From the NCBI RefSeq assembly GCF_020531965.1, contig NZ_JAJAWH010000006.1, positions 62,001 through 126,000 of the forward strand: a stretch of DNA of 64,000 bases, read 5' to 3'. The first letter of the stretch is position 1, and the number at the start of each line of letters is the position of its first letter. The position numbers and the translations under genes were made by a program. This document shows positions 1-9,700 of the stretch, piece after piece. The DNA comes from Pseudorhizobium xiangyangii. GTDB lineage: Bacteria; Pseudomonadota; Alphaproteobacteria; Rhizobiales; Rhizobiaceae. The notes under the pieces were generated by a model. The model ran no database searches, was not told where the DNA came from, and saw only the letters and a list, made by a program, of their open reading frames with translations.

Positions 1-1
1 G

Positions 2-418
2 ATCGTTGCGCCCCTGGCGGCCATGCTGGTGCAGATGGCGATCAGCCGGACGCGAGAATACTCGGCCGACCGGCGTGGTGCAGAGATTTGCGGAAACCCG
101 ATCTGGCTTGCCTCCGCGCTTGGCAAGATCGCCGGCTCGGCGCAGGTCATCCATAACGACGACGCGGAGCGCAACCCGGCGACGGCACATATGTTCATTA
201 TCAACCCGCTCTCCGGCGAGCGGATGGACAATCTGTTCTCGACGCACCCGAACACAGAAAACCGCATCGCAGCCCTCCAGCAGATGGCCTCCGAGTTCGG
301 ATCCGGTGGCTCGACGCCGGGCTTCGGTGCTGATAGACCCTCGCGCACCGCGCGATCCGTTCCCCAAACCGGCTGGGGCCGCGGTCCATCCGAGCCGCGC
401 AAGGGACCCTGGTCTTGA
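2..418 (+). CDS. htpX: Protease HtpX, C-terminal part (5' end outside window)
   Basis: This is the C-terminal portion of the membrane zinc metalloprotease HtpX (M48B), which degrades misfolded inner-membrane proteins. The frame is open from base 2, so the gene begins before the window. The visible part starts at [16 protein letters not shown] and continues with [11 protein letters not shown], whose first Glu corresponds to the third zinc ligand of the family. The conserved block [20 protein letters not shown] and [10 protein letters not shown] follows. The HExxH motif and the first membrane helices are missing only because of the window edge. The last ~35 residues are low complexity and probably variable. 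The stop overlaps the TTG start of rsmB by four bases, so the two are probably co-transcribed. Confidence 0.93.
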   Translation: MVAPLAAMLVQMAISRTREYSADRRGAEICGNPIWLASALGKIAGSAQVIHNDDAERNPATAHMFIINPLSGERMDNLFSTHPNTENRIAALQQMASEFGSGGSTPGFGADRPSRTARSVPQTGWGRGPSEPRKGPWS

Positions 419-1815
419 ACCAAGAAAAGCCAGCCAAAAAACCATTCAAGGCACATTCCAAGAAGAGGGTGCCGGATAGCAGCAGCGAACTGGCCGGACC
501 TCCCAAGGCAGGGTTGGAGACGCGCATGGTCGCGTCGAAGCTCTTGTCCGCTGCCATCGACAAGAAGATTTCGCTCGACGGAATGCTGGATCCGGTCCAT
601 GGCAACCCGGCCTATAAGCAGCTGAGCGATGCTGATCGGGCGCTTGCCCGCGCAATTCTCGTCACGTCGTTGCGGCACCTGCCGCGGCTGGAGGCTGCCA
701 TAAGCGCCATGCTGGACAGTCCACTGCCGGAGGGTGCGCGTGCGCTTCATCATGTCCTCGTGGTTGCTGCAGCCCAGATACTGCATCTCGACGTGCCGTC
801 GCATGCGGTGGTGGACGTCGCGGTGGAGCAGGCCAATCGCGACCCGCGTAACCGACGGTTCGCCAAGCTTGTAAATGCGGTCCTGCGCCGGCTTGTCCGT
901 GAAAAGGAGGCGGTACTGGAGCAGACGGCCTCCGTTTCCCCGGTTCCAGAATGGTTTTTTGGACGACTGGCCGATGCTTACGGAATTGAAGCTGCACGCG
1001 AGATGGCCGAAGCGCAGCTTGTCCCGCCGACAATCGATCTCACCGTCAAGTCGGATCCGGAGGCCTGGGTCGAACGGTTGCAGGGGAGGTTGTTGCCGAC
1101 CGGTAGTGTCCGCCTTCCCGCCTTCGAGGGTGCCGTTTCCTCCCTGCCGGGCTATGAAGACGGGGAGTGGTGGGTGCAGGATGTGGCAGCCAGCATCCCG
1201 GCCAAGCTATTCGGCGACATAAGGGGGAAGCGTATTGCCGACCTTTGCGCGGCACCTGGCGGCAAGACTGCACAGCTCGCTGCAGCGGGCGCCGAGGTGA
1301 TTGCCGTAGAGCTGTCTGCCAATCGTCTTGCCCGCCTCAAGGAAAATTTCACGCGACTGGGCCTAAGCGCGCATCTTGTCCAGGAGGATCTCTTCCAGTT
1401 TGCGCCGGACGAACTGCTGGACGGCGTGCTTCTGGATGCCCCATGTTCCTCGACGGGGACGACCCGCCGGCATCCCGATGTTCTCTGGACGAAGGGTCCG
1501 GGGGACATCGCCAAGCTGGCCGCACTCCAGGCAAAAATGCTGCGTCATGCGGTCAAACTGGTGAAGCCGGGAGGCCTGATCGTGTTCTCCAACTGCTCGC
1601 TCGATCCTCTGGAAGGCGAACAACTGGTGGCCAACCTGCTGGCTGAAGACAAGGGCCTGGAGCGGGTCCCGGTTGATCCGAAGGATTGGCCCGGCCTGGA
1701 GGAGGCTGTCTCCGCAGTCGGGGAATTCCGCACCACGCCCGCAATGTTACCGGCTACAGAGGGGTTTCCTGGCGGCCTGGATGGCTTCTTCGCGAGCGTG
1801 TTGCGGCGACGGTAA
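415..1815 (+). CDS. rsmB: 16S rRNA (cytosine-C5) methyltransferase RsmB/Sun family
   Basis: RsmB methylates C967 of 16S rRNA using S-adenosylmethionine. The 466-residue product has an N-terminal NusB-like RNA-binding domain (about 35-170) and a C-terminal Rossmann methyltransferase domain. The SAM-binding motif [14 protein letters not shown] begins at residue 276. The two catalytic cysteines of m5C methyltransferases are present: C344 in [15 protein letters not shown] and C394 in [12 protein letters not shown]. The start is a TTG inside the htpX stop (TTGA overlap), which suggests translational coupling; the first ~35 lysine-rich residues are outside the conserved fold. Length fits alphaproteobacterial Sun/RsmB proteins. 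Because htpX is adjacent and rhizobia carry several m5C methyltransferases, the exact target base is assumed, not shown. Confidence 0.92.
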   Translation: MNQEKPAKKPFKAHSKKRVPDSSSELAGPPKAGLETRMVASKLLSAAIDKKISLDGMLDPVHGNPAYKQLSDADRALARAILVTSLRHLPRLEAAISAMLDSPLPEGARALHHVLVVAAAQILHLDVPSHAVVDVAVEQANRDPRNRRFAKLVNAVLRRLVREKEAVLEQTASVSPVPEWFFGRLADAYGIEAAREMAEAQLVPPTIDLTVKSDPEAWVERLQGRLLPTGSVRLPAFEGAVSSLPGYEDGEWWVQDVAASIPAKLFGDIRGKRIADLCAAPGGKTAQLAAAGAEVIAVELSANRLARLKENFTRLGLSAHLVQEDLFQFAPDELLDGVLLDAPCSSTGTTRRHPDVLWTKGPGDIAKLAALQAKMLRHAVKLVKPGGLIVFSNCSLDPLEGEQLVANLLAEDKGLERVPVDPKDWPGLEEAVSAVGEFRTTPAMLPATEGFPGGLDGFFASVLRRR

Positions 1816-1839
1816 GCATTTCTTTACCATAGAAGTCGA

Positions 1840-3600
1840 TTGTATTCGAATGAACTAAAGGTTGATCCTGCCCGTATGTGCGGGCAGGTCGATCCTGCGG
1901 AGTGTTCCAGATTGATTATGCAGCTCGCGGATCGCCGGCGGTTGGTGGCCTTCGGCTTGCGGGAAACCGGCCGCCGTTTCTACCGGCGCACTGCCGGCTT
2001 GCGGCTGGCGTTGACGCCGTTTTCCAATTCCGTACCCGACCGGTTGATTGTCGCTCCGACGGACCTGCATGCCATCGACACGTTCGTGGCTGAGGAAATC
2101 GCGTATGGGCGCTTTCCACTCGCAGGCACCTCGCTTGATGCCGGCCGCCAATCTCCCTTCGCTATCGATCCTCCTTCACGCATGTTTGCCGAGCGGCTTC
2201 ATTCGTTCGCCTGGCTGCGCCACATACGGGCCGAGCGAACCGAGCAGGCGTGTGCCCATGCGCGATCCATCGTCGCAAGCTGGATGACCTTGCATGGCGG
2301 TAGGGTCCGCGGGGTGGCCTGGCGACCGAATGTGGTTGCAGAACGGGTTATCGCCTGGCTGTCGCACTCAACCGTGGTTCTGCAGGGTGCGGAGGCCGGC
2401 TTCTACCGCCGGTTCATGAAGAGCCTCGCATACCAGGTGCGGTATCTCCGGCGCATTGTCCGCGGCATGCCGATGGAGGAAACGCGGCTTCGAATCCGCA
2501 TTGCGCTGGCCATGGCCTCTATCTCGATGCCAACGCGTAACGCGTTCATTCGGCGCGAAGGCAGCCGGCTGGACCGGGAGCTGGAGCGTCAGATCCTCCC
2601 CGATGGCGGCCATGTCTCCCGCAATCCACGTGCGAACCTGGACCTTCTTCTCGACCTCCTGCCGCTGCGGCAAACCTATATAAACCTGGGACACGACGTA
2701 CCGCCGAAACTGATACCGACAATCGACCGCATGTATCCCGCGCTGCGCTTCTTCCGGCACCAGGACGGCGACCTCGCTCTATTCAATGGTGCGACCTCCA
2801 CGCCGGCGAGCGAACTGATATCCGTGCTGCGCTATGACGAGACGGCGGGCAAGCCGTTCAAATCGCTTCCACACATGAACTATCATCGGCTTTCCTCGGG
2901 CAGTGCGACCGTGATCGTCGATACGGGAAAGCCTCTGACGCCGGAACTGTCACAGAGGACACATGCCGGCTGCCTCGCCTTTGAAATGTCCGCCGGTCGC
3001 CACCGCTTCATCGTCAACTGCGGTGCGCCGAAGTTTGCCCAGCGTGATTTCAGGCAGCTTGCACGCTCAACTGCCGCTCACTCCACGGTAACCTTGAACG
3101 AGACCTCGTCCGGCCGCGTGCTGCGTTCACCTCTCTGCGGATCTTCCATCCTGACGGGCATCAGCAGCGTGGAGGCCGAACGCTGGGAGGATGACCGCGG
3201 GAATGACTGGCTTCGTGCGATCCACGACGGCTATCTGAGGGAATTCGGCTATTACCACGAGCGTGAAATCGGGCTCAGCAGCAAGGGCAACAAGATCAAG
3301 GGCCACGATCGGATGTTCAGCCCGGAGGGAGCCAAAAATCATACGAAGGCCATCCAGGCGACGGCACGCTTCCATATTCATCCGGCCATCAGCCTCTCCA
3401 GAATAGACACCGAAACGATCATGCTCGTCGCTCTCGACGGCGAGACCTGGCATTTCAGCGCACCCGGTCTGGCGGTGAATGTCGAAGAGGATATCTTCTT
3501 CGCGGATGCTTCGGGATTTCGGAACAGTCAGCAGCTCGTCATCGAATTTTCGCTACCCGAGGTCTCGGACATAAGGTGGATGTTGAAGCGGGCGGAATAG
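1840..3600 (+). CDS. Heparinase II/III family protein
   Basis: A 586-residue protein of the heparinase II/III (polysaccharide lyase-like) family, commonly found between rsmB and purH in rhizobia. The N-terminal half is an alpha-helical toroid (about 100-340; conserved SFAWLRH, WRPNVVAERVIAWL, ILPDGGHVSRNP). The C-terminal half is a beta-sandwich with AHSTVTLNETSSGRV and IQATARFHIHPAI. No signal peptide is evident, which is odd for a secreted lyase. The substrate is unknown; a role in surface or peptidoglycan-linked glycans is conjecture. The start is uncertain: the longest frame uses TTG 1840, but GGAG at 1899-1902 sits 9 nt before TTG 1912, with ATG 1918 (MQLADRRRL) close behind. The product may therefore be about 560 residues. 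Confidence 0.85.
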   Translation: MYSNELKVDPARMCGQVDPAECSRLIMQLADRRRLVAFGLRETGRRFYRRTAGLRLALTPFSNSVPDRLIVAPTDLHAIDTFVAEEIAYGRFPLAGTSLDAGRQSPFAIDPPSRMFAERLHSFAWLRHIRAERTEQACAHARSIVASWMTLHGGRVRGVAWRPNVVAERVIAWLSHSTVVLQGAEAGFYRRFMKSLAYQVRYLRRIVRGMPMEETRLRIRIALAMASISMPTRNAFIRREGSRLDRELERQILPDGGHVSRNPRANLDLLLDLLPLRQTYINLGHDVPPKLIPTIDRMYPALRFFRHQDGDLALFNGATSTPASELISVLRYDETAGKPFKSLPHMNYHRLSSGSATVIVDTGKPLTPELSQRTHAGCLAFEMSAGRHRFIVNCGAPKFAQRDFRQLARSTAAHSTVTLNETSSGRVLRSPLCGSSILTGISSVEAERWEDDRGNDWLRAIHDGYLREFGYYHEREIGLSSKGNKIKGHDRMFSPEGAKNHTKAIQATARFHIHPAISLSRIDTETIMLVALDGETWHFSAPGLAVNVEEDIFFADASGFRNSQQLVIEFSLPEVSDIRWMLKRAE

Positions 3601-3684
3601 GCGTTTCTTCTTCGGGGAAGCTGTGCTAACGCGGCCGCAACCGCCGTTGCGCGCCGCCCCTAGCGCCTTTTCCAGGAGAAACCG

Positions 3685-5301
3685 ATGGCCGTCGTTTCCA
3701 AAAAGATCCCCGCTCCCGAACACGTCAAGATCCGTACGGCGCTGCTCTCGGTTTCCGACAAGACCGGAATTGTCGAACTTGCGCGAGCGCTGGCCGATCA
3801 AGGCGTGCGGCTTCTTTCGACTGGCGGCACCCACAAGGCGATCGAGGCGGCCGGGCTTCCGGTGACCGACGTCTCGGAAGTCACCGGCTTTCCGGAAATC
3901 ATGGATGGGCGCGTCAAGACGCTGCATCCCAACGTGCATGGCGGCCTGCTCGCCATCCGTGACGATGAAGACCATACCGCGGCAATGAAGAAGCACGGTA
4001 TCGAGGGCATCGACCTCGCAGTCATCAATCTCTACCCGTTCGAAGAGGTCCGTGCGGCGGGCGGCGACTACCCGACCACGGTCGAAAACATCGATATCGG
4101 CGGACCGGCGATGATCCGCGCCTCTGCGAAGAACCATGCCTATGTAACGGTCGTGGTCGACCCCTCGGATTATCCGGCCGTGATCGAGGCGCTTCGTACC
4201 AATGACGGCCAGACGGTCTATGCCTTCCGCCAGAAGCTGGCGGCGAAAGCCTATGCCCGCACGGCCGCCTACGACACGGCGATCTCCAACTGGTTTGCCG
4301 AGGCTCTCGACATCGAGATCCCGCGCTACCGGACGCTGGGCGGCGTGCTGAAGGAGGAGATGCGCTACGGAGAGAACCCGCACCAGAGCGCTGGCTTCTA
4401 CGTGACTGGTGAGAACCGTCCCGGAGTCGCGACGGCAAAGCTGCTGCAGGGCAAGCAGCTCTCCTATAACAACATCAACGACACGGACGGCGCCTTCGAA
4501 CTGATCGCCGAGTTTTCGCCGGAACAGGGTCCGGCCTGCGCGATCATCAAGCACGCCAATCCCTGCGGCGTGGGCAGTGCCTCGACACTCAAGGAAGCCT
4601 ATCTGCAAGCGCTTGCCTGCGACAGCACATCGGCGTTCGGCGGCATCATCGCGCTCAACCAGCTGCTCGACGGCGAGACGGCGGAAGAGATCGTCAAGCT
4701 GTTCACGGAGGTGATCATCGCGCCGGAAGTGTCCGAGGAGGCGAAAGCGATCATTGCGAAGAAGCCGAACCTTCGGCTGCTTGTAACCGGTGGTCTTCCG
4801 GACCCACGCTCGCGCGGCATCACGGCGAAGACGGTGGCCGGTGGCCTGCTGGTCCAGACGCGTGACAACGGCATGATCGAGGACATCGATCTGCGCGTCG
4901 TGACCAAGCGTGCGCCGACCGATCGCGAACTCGAGGATCTGAAGTTCGCTTACAAGGTGGCCAAGCACGTGAAGTCCAATGCCATCGTCTACGCCAAGGA
5001 CGGCCAGACCGCCGGCATCGGTGCCGGGCAGATGAGCCGGATCGATTCGGCGCGCATCGCGGCCCTCAAGGCAGAGGAAGCGGCAAAGGCGATGGGCTGG
5101 GCCGAGCCGATGACCAAGGGTTCGGCGGTTGCGTCGGAAGCCTTTTTCCCGTTCGCGGACGGCCTGCTTTCGGCGATTGCAGCCGGTGCAACGTCGGTCA
5201 TCCAGCCGGGTGGTTCGATGCGCGACCAGGAAGTCATCGATGCAGCCGACGCAAACGGCGTTGCCATGGTCTTTACCGGCATGCGCCACTTCCGCCACTG
5301 A
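3685..5301 (+). CDS. purH: Bifunctional AICAR transformylase / IMP cyclohydrolase PurH
   Basis: PurH performs the last two steps of purine synthesis: formyl transfer from 10-formyl-THF to AICAR, then cyclisation to IMP. The 538-residue length is normal. The N-terminal IMP cyclohydrolase (about 12-210, MGS-like fold) shows [35 protein letters not shown] and [17 protein letters not shown]. The C-terminal transformylase shows [21 protein letters not shown], the catalytic region [11 protein letters not shown], and [12 protein letters not shown]. The protein ends with [10 protein letters not shown], the usual family terminus. An AGGAG box lies 6 nt before the ATG. It is 84 bp downstream of the heparinase-like gene and convergent with the MFS gene. 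Confidence 0.98.
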   Translation: MAVVSKKIPAPEHVKIRTALLSVSDKTGIVELARALADQGVRLLSTGGTHKAIEAAGLPVTDVSEVTGFPEIMDGRVKTLHPNVHGGLLAIRDDEDHTAAMKKHGIEGIDLAVINLYPFEEVRAAGGDYPTTVENIDIGGPAMIRASAKNHAYVTVVVDPSDYPAVIEALRTNDGQTVYAFRQKLAAKAYARTAAYDTAISNWFAEALDIEIPRYRTLGGVLKEEMRYGENPHQSAGFYVTGENRPGVATAKLLQGKQLSYNNINDTDGAFELIAEFSPEQGPACAIIKHANPCGVGSASTLKEAYLQALACDSTSAFGGIIALNQLLDGETAEEIVKLFTEVIIAPEVSEEAKAIIAKKPNLRLLVTGGLPDPRSRGITAKTVAGGLLVQTRDNGMIEDIDLRVVTKRAPTDRELEDLKFAYKVAKHVKSNAIVYAKDGQTAGIGAGQMSRIDSARIAALKAEEAAKAMGWAEPMTKGSAVASEAFFPFADGLLSAIAAGATSVIQPGGSMRDQEVIDAADANGVAMVFTGMRHFRH

Positions 5302-5315
5302 GCAGCGGAAACCCT

Positions 5316-6716
5316 CTACCGAGCCGGATTTTTCTCCGGGTCGCCGGCCGGGTAGGGTGTTGTGATGAGAAGCAGCAGTCCGGCCAACAGGAAGATGATG
5401 AGCGTCGCCATGCCGAGCCTGGCGGAGCCGGTGGCATAGGTCGTCATGGAAAACAGCAGGGTCGCGAGGAAGCTGGTGGCCCGGCCCGAAAGCGCATAAA
5501 TACCGAAATAGCGGCCGGATTCCGACAGGCTGACACTGCGCGCCAGATAGGATCGCGATGAGGCCTGTACCGGGCCGAAGGCGATGCCTATCAGGAGTCC
5601 GAATAGAATATATGCCTTCTCCGCTGCTGTGCCGAAGAGCCCGCCGCTGTCTTCCACCGACAGAGATAGGAGGCCAAAAAACACCATGCCCGGGCCGGTG
5701 GAAATGATGCCTGTCGTTGCGATCAGCAGCAGGATCAGGCTGAAGATGATGACCGTCTTCGATCCGAGACGACGGTCAAGACGGCCGGCGACAAAGCAGC
5801 CGAAGATCGCGACGACGTTCAACAGGATGCCGTAGATGCCGATTTCGATAGTTGCCCAACCGAACATGCCTGCGGCAAAAGCTCCGCCGAGGATCAGCAG
5901 GCCGTTGACGCCGTCCTGATAGAGCATGCGGGCGAACAGGAAACGGGTAATGCCGATCCGCTGCCGTAGTTCGCCGATGGTACCCCGCAATTCTTCAAGA
6001 CCGCTGCGAACGGCCTGCCGCAATGGAAGCCCTTTGGCTGCGTCCGGCGTAAAGAGGAACATCGGCATGATGAACAAGAGGTACCAGACGGCGGCGATCG
6101 GACCAGTGATGCGGGCATCCTCGCCCAGCGCGGGATCAAGGCCGAATAGCGGAGGAATACCGATGATCGTGAGGCCCGTTTCAGGGCTGCCAGCAAGAAG
6201 CGCCACCACGAGAATGAGTACGATCATACCGCCGAGATAGCCGAGACCCCATGCCGTGTTGGAAACCCGCCCGACCTCTTCCCGGTTGACGAGGCGAGGC
6301 ATCATGGAATCGTTGAAAACGACGGAAAACTCTGCCGCGATCGAGGCGAGGATCATCAGGACAAGTGGCAGGATCAGCGGTGAACCGGGCGCTGCAAGCC
6401 ACAACAACAGCAGGCAGACGATTTTCAAGACTGCAAAGCATGCAATCCATGGTTTGCGCGGACCGGATTGATCGGCGATCGATCCGAGAACGGGGGATAG
6501 GAGGGCGATCACGATCGACGAGATCGTCGCCATATTCCCCCAGGCTGCCTGGGCCGAGATCGGGTCGTCCGTCAGCCGGGCCACGAAATAGGGGCCGAAG
6601 ACGAATGTGGTGACGACCGTGAAGAATGGCTGAGCTGCCCAATCGAACAGCATCCAACCCCAGATACCACGGCGCGGCACCACCGGTGCCGGATTGCTTG
6701 CGTGAGCCGCGCTCAC
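5316..6716 (-). CDS. MFS transporter, UMF1 (Atg22-like) family
   Basis: A 466-residue, roughly 12-helix major facilitator superfamily permease. The N-terminus (RRGIWGWMLFDWAAQPFFT) and SVVFNDSMMPRL and NTAWGLGYLGGM segments are characteristic of the UMF1/Atg22-related group, whose fungal members export amino acids from the vacuole. The later GPVQASSRSYLARSVSLSESGRYFGIYALSGRATSF stretch (about residues 385-425) is the other strong family block. The bacterial substrate is not known. The start is GTG 6716 with GGGGA about 9 nt upstream. It begins 37 bp after the stop of the NAD-GDH gene on the same strand, so it may be co-transcribed; amino-acid export beside a catabolic glutamate dehydrogenase would make sense but is inference. 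Confidence 0.85.
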   Translation of the reverse strand: MSAAHASNPAPVVPRRGIWGWMLFDWAAQPFFTVVTTFVFGPYFVARLTDDPISAQAAWGNMATISSIVIALLSPVLGSIADQSGPRKPWIACFAVLKIVCLLLLWLAAPGSPLILPLVLMILASIAAEFSVVFNDSMMPRLVNREEVGRVSNTAWGLGYLGGMIVLILVVALLAGSPETGLTIIGIPPLFGLDPALGEDARITGPIAAVWYLLFIMPMFLFTPDAAKGLPLRQAVRSGLEELRGTIGELRQRIGITRFLFARMLYQDGVNGLLILGGAFAAGMFGWATIEIGIYGILLNVVAIFGCFVAGRLDRRLGSKTVIIFSLILLLIATTGIISTGPGMVFFGLLSLSVEDSGGLFGTAAEKAYILFGLLIGIAFGPVQASSRSYLARSVSLSESGRYFGIYALSGRATSFLATLLFSMTTYATGSARLGMATLIIFLLAGLLLLITTPYPAGDPEKNPAR

Positions 6717-6753
6717 TCGTCGGATCCCCGGCCTCGTTCGTCGAGGAAAGTCC

Positions 6754-9700
6754 TCATGGGGATCGCATCTCGGCCAGATCGGTCAAGAGGCCGGCTGCGA
6801 CGGTCATTTTCGAAAGGTTGAGTTCCGCCGAATCGGTCAAGGCTATGAGTTCGTCGGCGACCCGGTTCACCTGCTGGCGGCTTTTCGCATACCAAGCCTG
6901 CAGCGGCTTCTTTTCCTTTGCGTGGGACATGAGCGCGGAGATAGCGATATTTCTTCGTGCCGTCGCGATCTGTTCCAGGCTTCGGGTAAGGGCGAGACTT
7001 TCATAATGGTCTGCTGTGGTGACGCGCTCGCCACCATCTAGGAGCCGGTTAATGCGGAAGGTTTCCGTCACTGCGAAATATGTCTGGGCGACAGGACCGA
7101 GCTCGATACTCGTGCGGCCGCTGATCAGAAGCATCTCCGGCACGAGTACCAGCGTGGAGAGGCGCGCGACGTCTTCGGCAAGCGCAACAGGCACTCCATC
7201 CGCCTGAAGTTGTTCCGCTTGCTGCTGGATCTGCTCCGAGAGGCCGAGATTGCCAATCGAACCGCGTAGCTTCTTCGCGCCGGAACGCAGGATTTCCATT
7301 GCCGTCTTGATATCCTCCGCGCCAGCTCTGGTTTGCAGGATGAGCCGTGTGGCGTCGGCGAAGATTTCCGAGATCCTTGCATATACGGCGTTCTGGACCC
7401 TGCCGGGGACCTGTCCATCCAGTGCGTCCGTTGCATCCCAAAGGCTCGGAAGATCGAAACCATCGCGAGCAAGGAATGCGGCTTTCACGATCTCGGCGAA
7501 AGATGCGCTGGTAGTATCTCTCATTAGCTGTGCGAAGCCAGGTCCACCCCGATTGACGACTTCATTGGCAAGAACCGTTGCCACGATCTCGCGATGCAGG
7601 CGATGGTTCTCGATGTCGGAAGCGAACGTCTTCTGCATCCGGGCGGGGAAATATTCCTTAAGAACCGACGCAAAATAAGGCTCATCCGGAAGGGAGCTCT
7701 CCAGGAGCTCGTCGAACAGGGTCAACTTCGCATAAGATAGCAGAACCCCAATCTCCGGACGGGTGAGGGGGCGTCCAGCCTGATAGCGCTCAGCCAGCTC
7801 TGAATCAGAAGGGAGAGTCTCGACTTTACGGTTCAGTAGTTTGTGAGATTCCAGCACGGACATAAGGCGTGAGAGTTCCTCACGGTTCTCTGAGCCCTTT
7901 CGCTCCGTGAGAGAAATCGCCAAGGTTTGCAAGTAGTTGTTGCGCAGGACGAGGCCACCCACCTCGTCCGTCATGGCGGCGAGGATCTGGTTGCGCTTTT
8001 CTCGCGTCAGGCGGCCTGCCTGCATTGCGGAACTGAACGCAATCTTGATGTTGACCTCGACGTCCGAGGAATTGACCCCAGCAGAATTGTCTATCGCGTC
8101 TGAATTGCATCGCCCGCCAGCGAGCGCGTAGGCAATTCTCCCCTTCTGGGTAACGCCGAGATTGGCACCTTCGCCGATCACCCTGGCTCTTACCTCGCCG
8201 GCGACGACGCGGATCGGATCGTTGGCCCGATCTCCCACCTCAGCATCGGTTTCTGAGGCGCCCTTGATGTAGGTGCCGATACCCCCGAACCAGAGAAGGT
8301 CCACCGGACTCCTCAATATCGCAGTCATGATCTCATAAGGCGTGGCCACCGATTTCTCGATTCCGATGGCTGTTGCCGCCTGGGGTGTCAGTGCGACCGA
8401 TTTTTCAGAGCGCGAAATGATCATCGCACCTTCGGACAGAGCTTTCCGATCATAGTCCTGCCAGCTGGATCGCGGCAGGCCAAAGAGACGCTGCCTTTCG
8501 GCAAAGGAAACTTGAACGTCCGGATCAGGATCGATGACGATATCGCGGTGGTCGAACGCAGCGATCAGTCGGATAAAGGGCGACAGTAGCATGCCGTTTC
8601 CGAACACGTCGCCGGACATGTCGCCGACCCCGGCTACCGTGAATGGGGTAGTCTGGATATCGATATCCATTTCACGGAAATGCCGCTTTGCGGCTTCCCA
8701 GGCACCGCGCGCAGTAATGCCCATTTTCTTGTGGTCGTAACCAGCCGATCCGCCGGATGCGAAGGCGTCGTCGAGCCAGAAGCCGGCTTCCTGCGCGAGC
8801 CCATTGGCGGTATCGGAGAAGGTGGCGGTGCCTTTGTCGGCTGCAACGACGAAATAGGGGTCGTCGCCGTCAAGCCTGACTGTGTCCGGAGGCCCAACAA
8901 CGTCAGCACCGACGATGTTGTCCGTCACCGAGAGAAGCGTGCGGATGAAGGTCTTGTAGGCCTCGCGGCCGGCGAGGAACACCTCTTCGCGAGAACCGCC
9001 AACGGGCAGCGTCTTCGGAACGAATCCGCCCTTCGCACCGACCGGAACGATGACAGCGTTTTTGACCTGCTGGGCCTTTACAAGGCCAAGCACTTCCGTT
9101 CGGTAATCCTCTGCACGGTCAGACCAGCGCAAGCCGCCGCGGGCTACCTTTCCGAAGCGCAGATGCACACCTTCCACTTCGGTACCGTAGACGAAAATTT
9201 CCCGGAAAGGCTTCGGATCGGGTAGGCCGTCCAGCAGGTTCGGATCGAGCTTGAACGCAAGCGTTGCGCGCGGCAGCCCTTCGCCGGTGCGCTGGAAGTA
9301 ATTGGTCCGTAGTGTCGAGTCGATAGCATTGATGTAGCGACGGAAGATGCGATCGTCGTCCAGGTTCGGCACGCCTGCCAGTGCCTGCTCGAGTTCGGCA
9401 TGATGGGCAGACAACTTCTTTTCGCGGGTTTTGTCATTCAGGCTTGGATCGAAATCGTCGCGGAACAGCTGAAAGATGCTGCGCGAGATCATCGGATATC
9501 GCGCCAATGTATCGGCGATGAGAGCCTGAGAATAGACGATGCCGGCCTGTCGCAAATAGCGCGCGTAGGCGCGCAAGACAGTAACTTCGCGTGCTGTCAG
9601 CCCGGAAAGCAGGACGAGGCGGTTAAAGGAATCGTTGTCGGCTGTGCCATGGAAGGCGGCCAGAAATGCATCTTCGAGCCGCTGACCGTCCCGTGAAAGC

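Noticed and set aside
3553-5298. Long open frame on the minus strand opposite purH
   Set aside because: It is a GC-driven antisense shadow: purH has full family motifs, while the opposite frame is rich in Arg/His/Asp with no recognisable domain.
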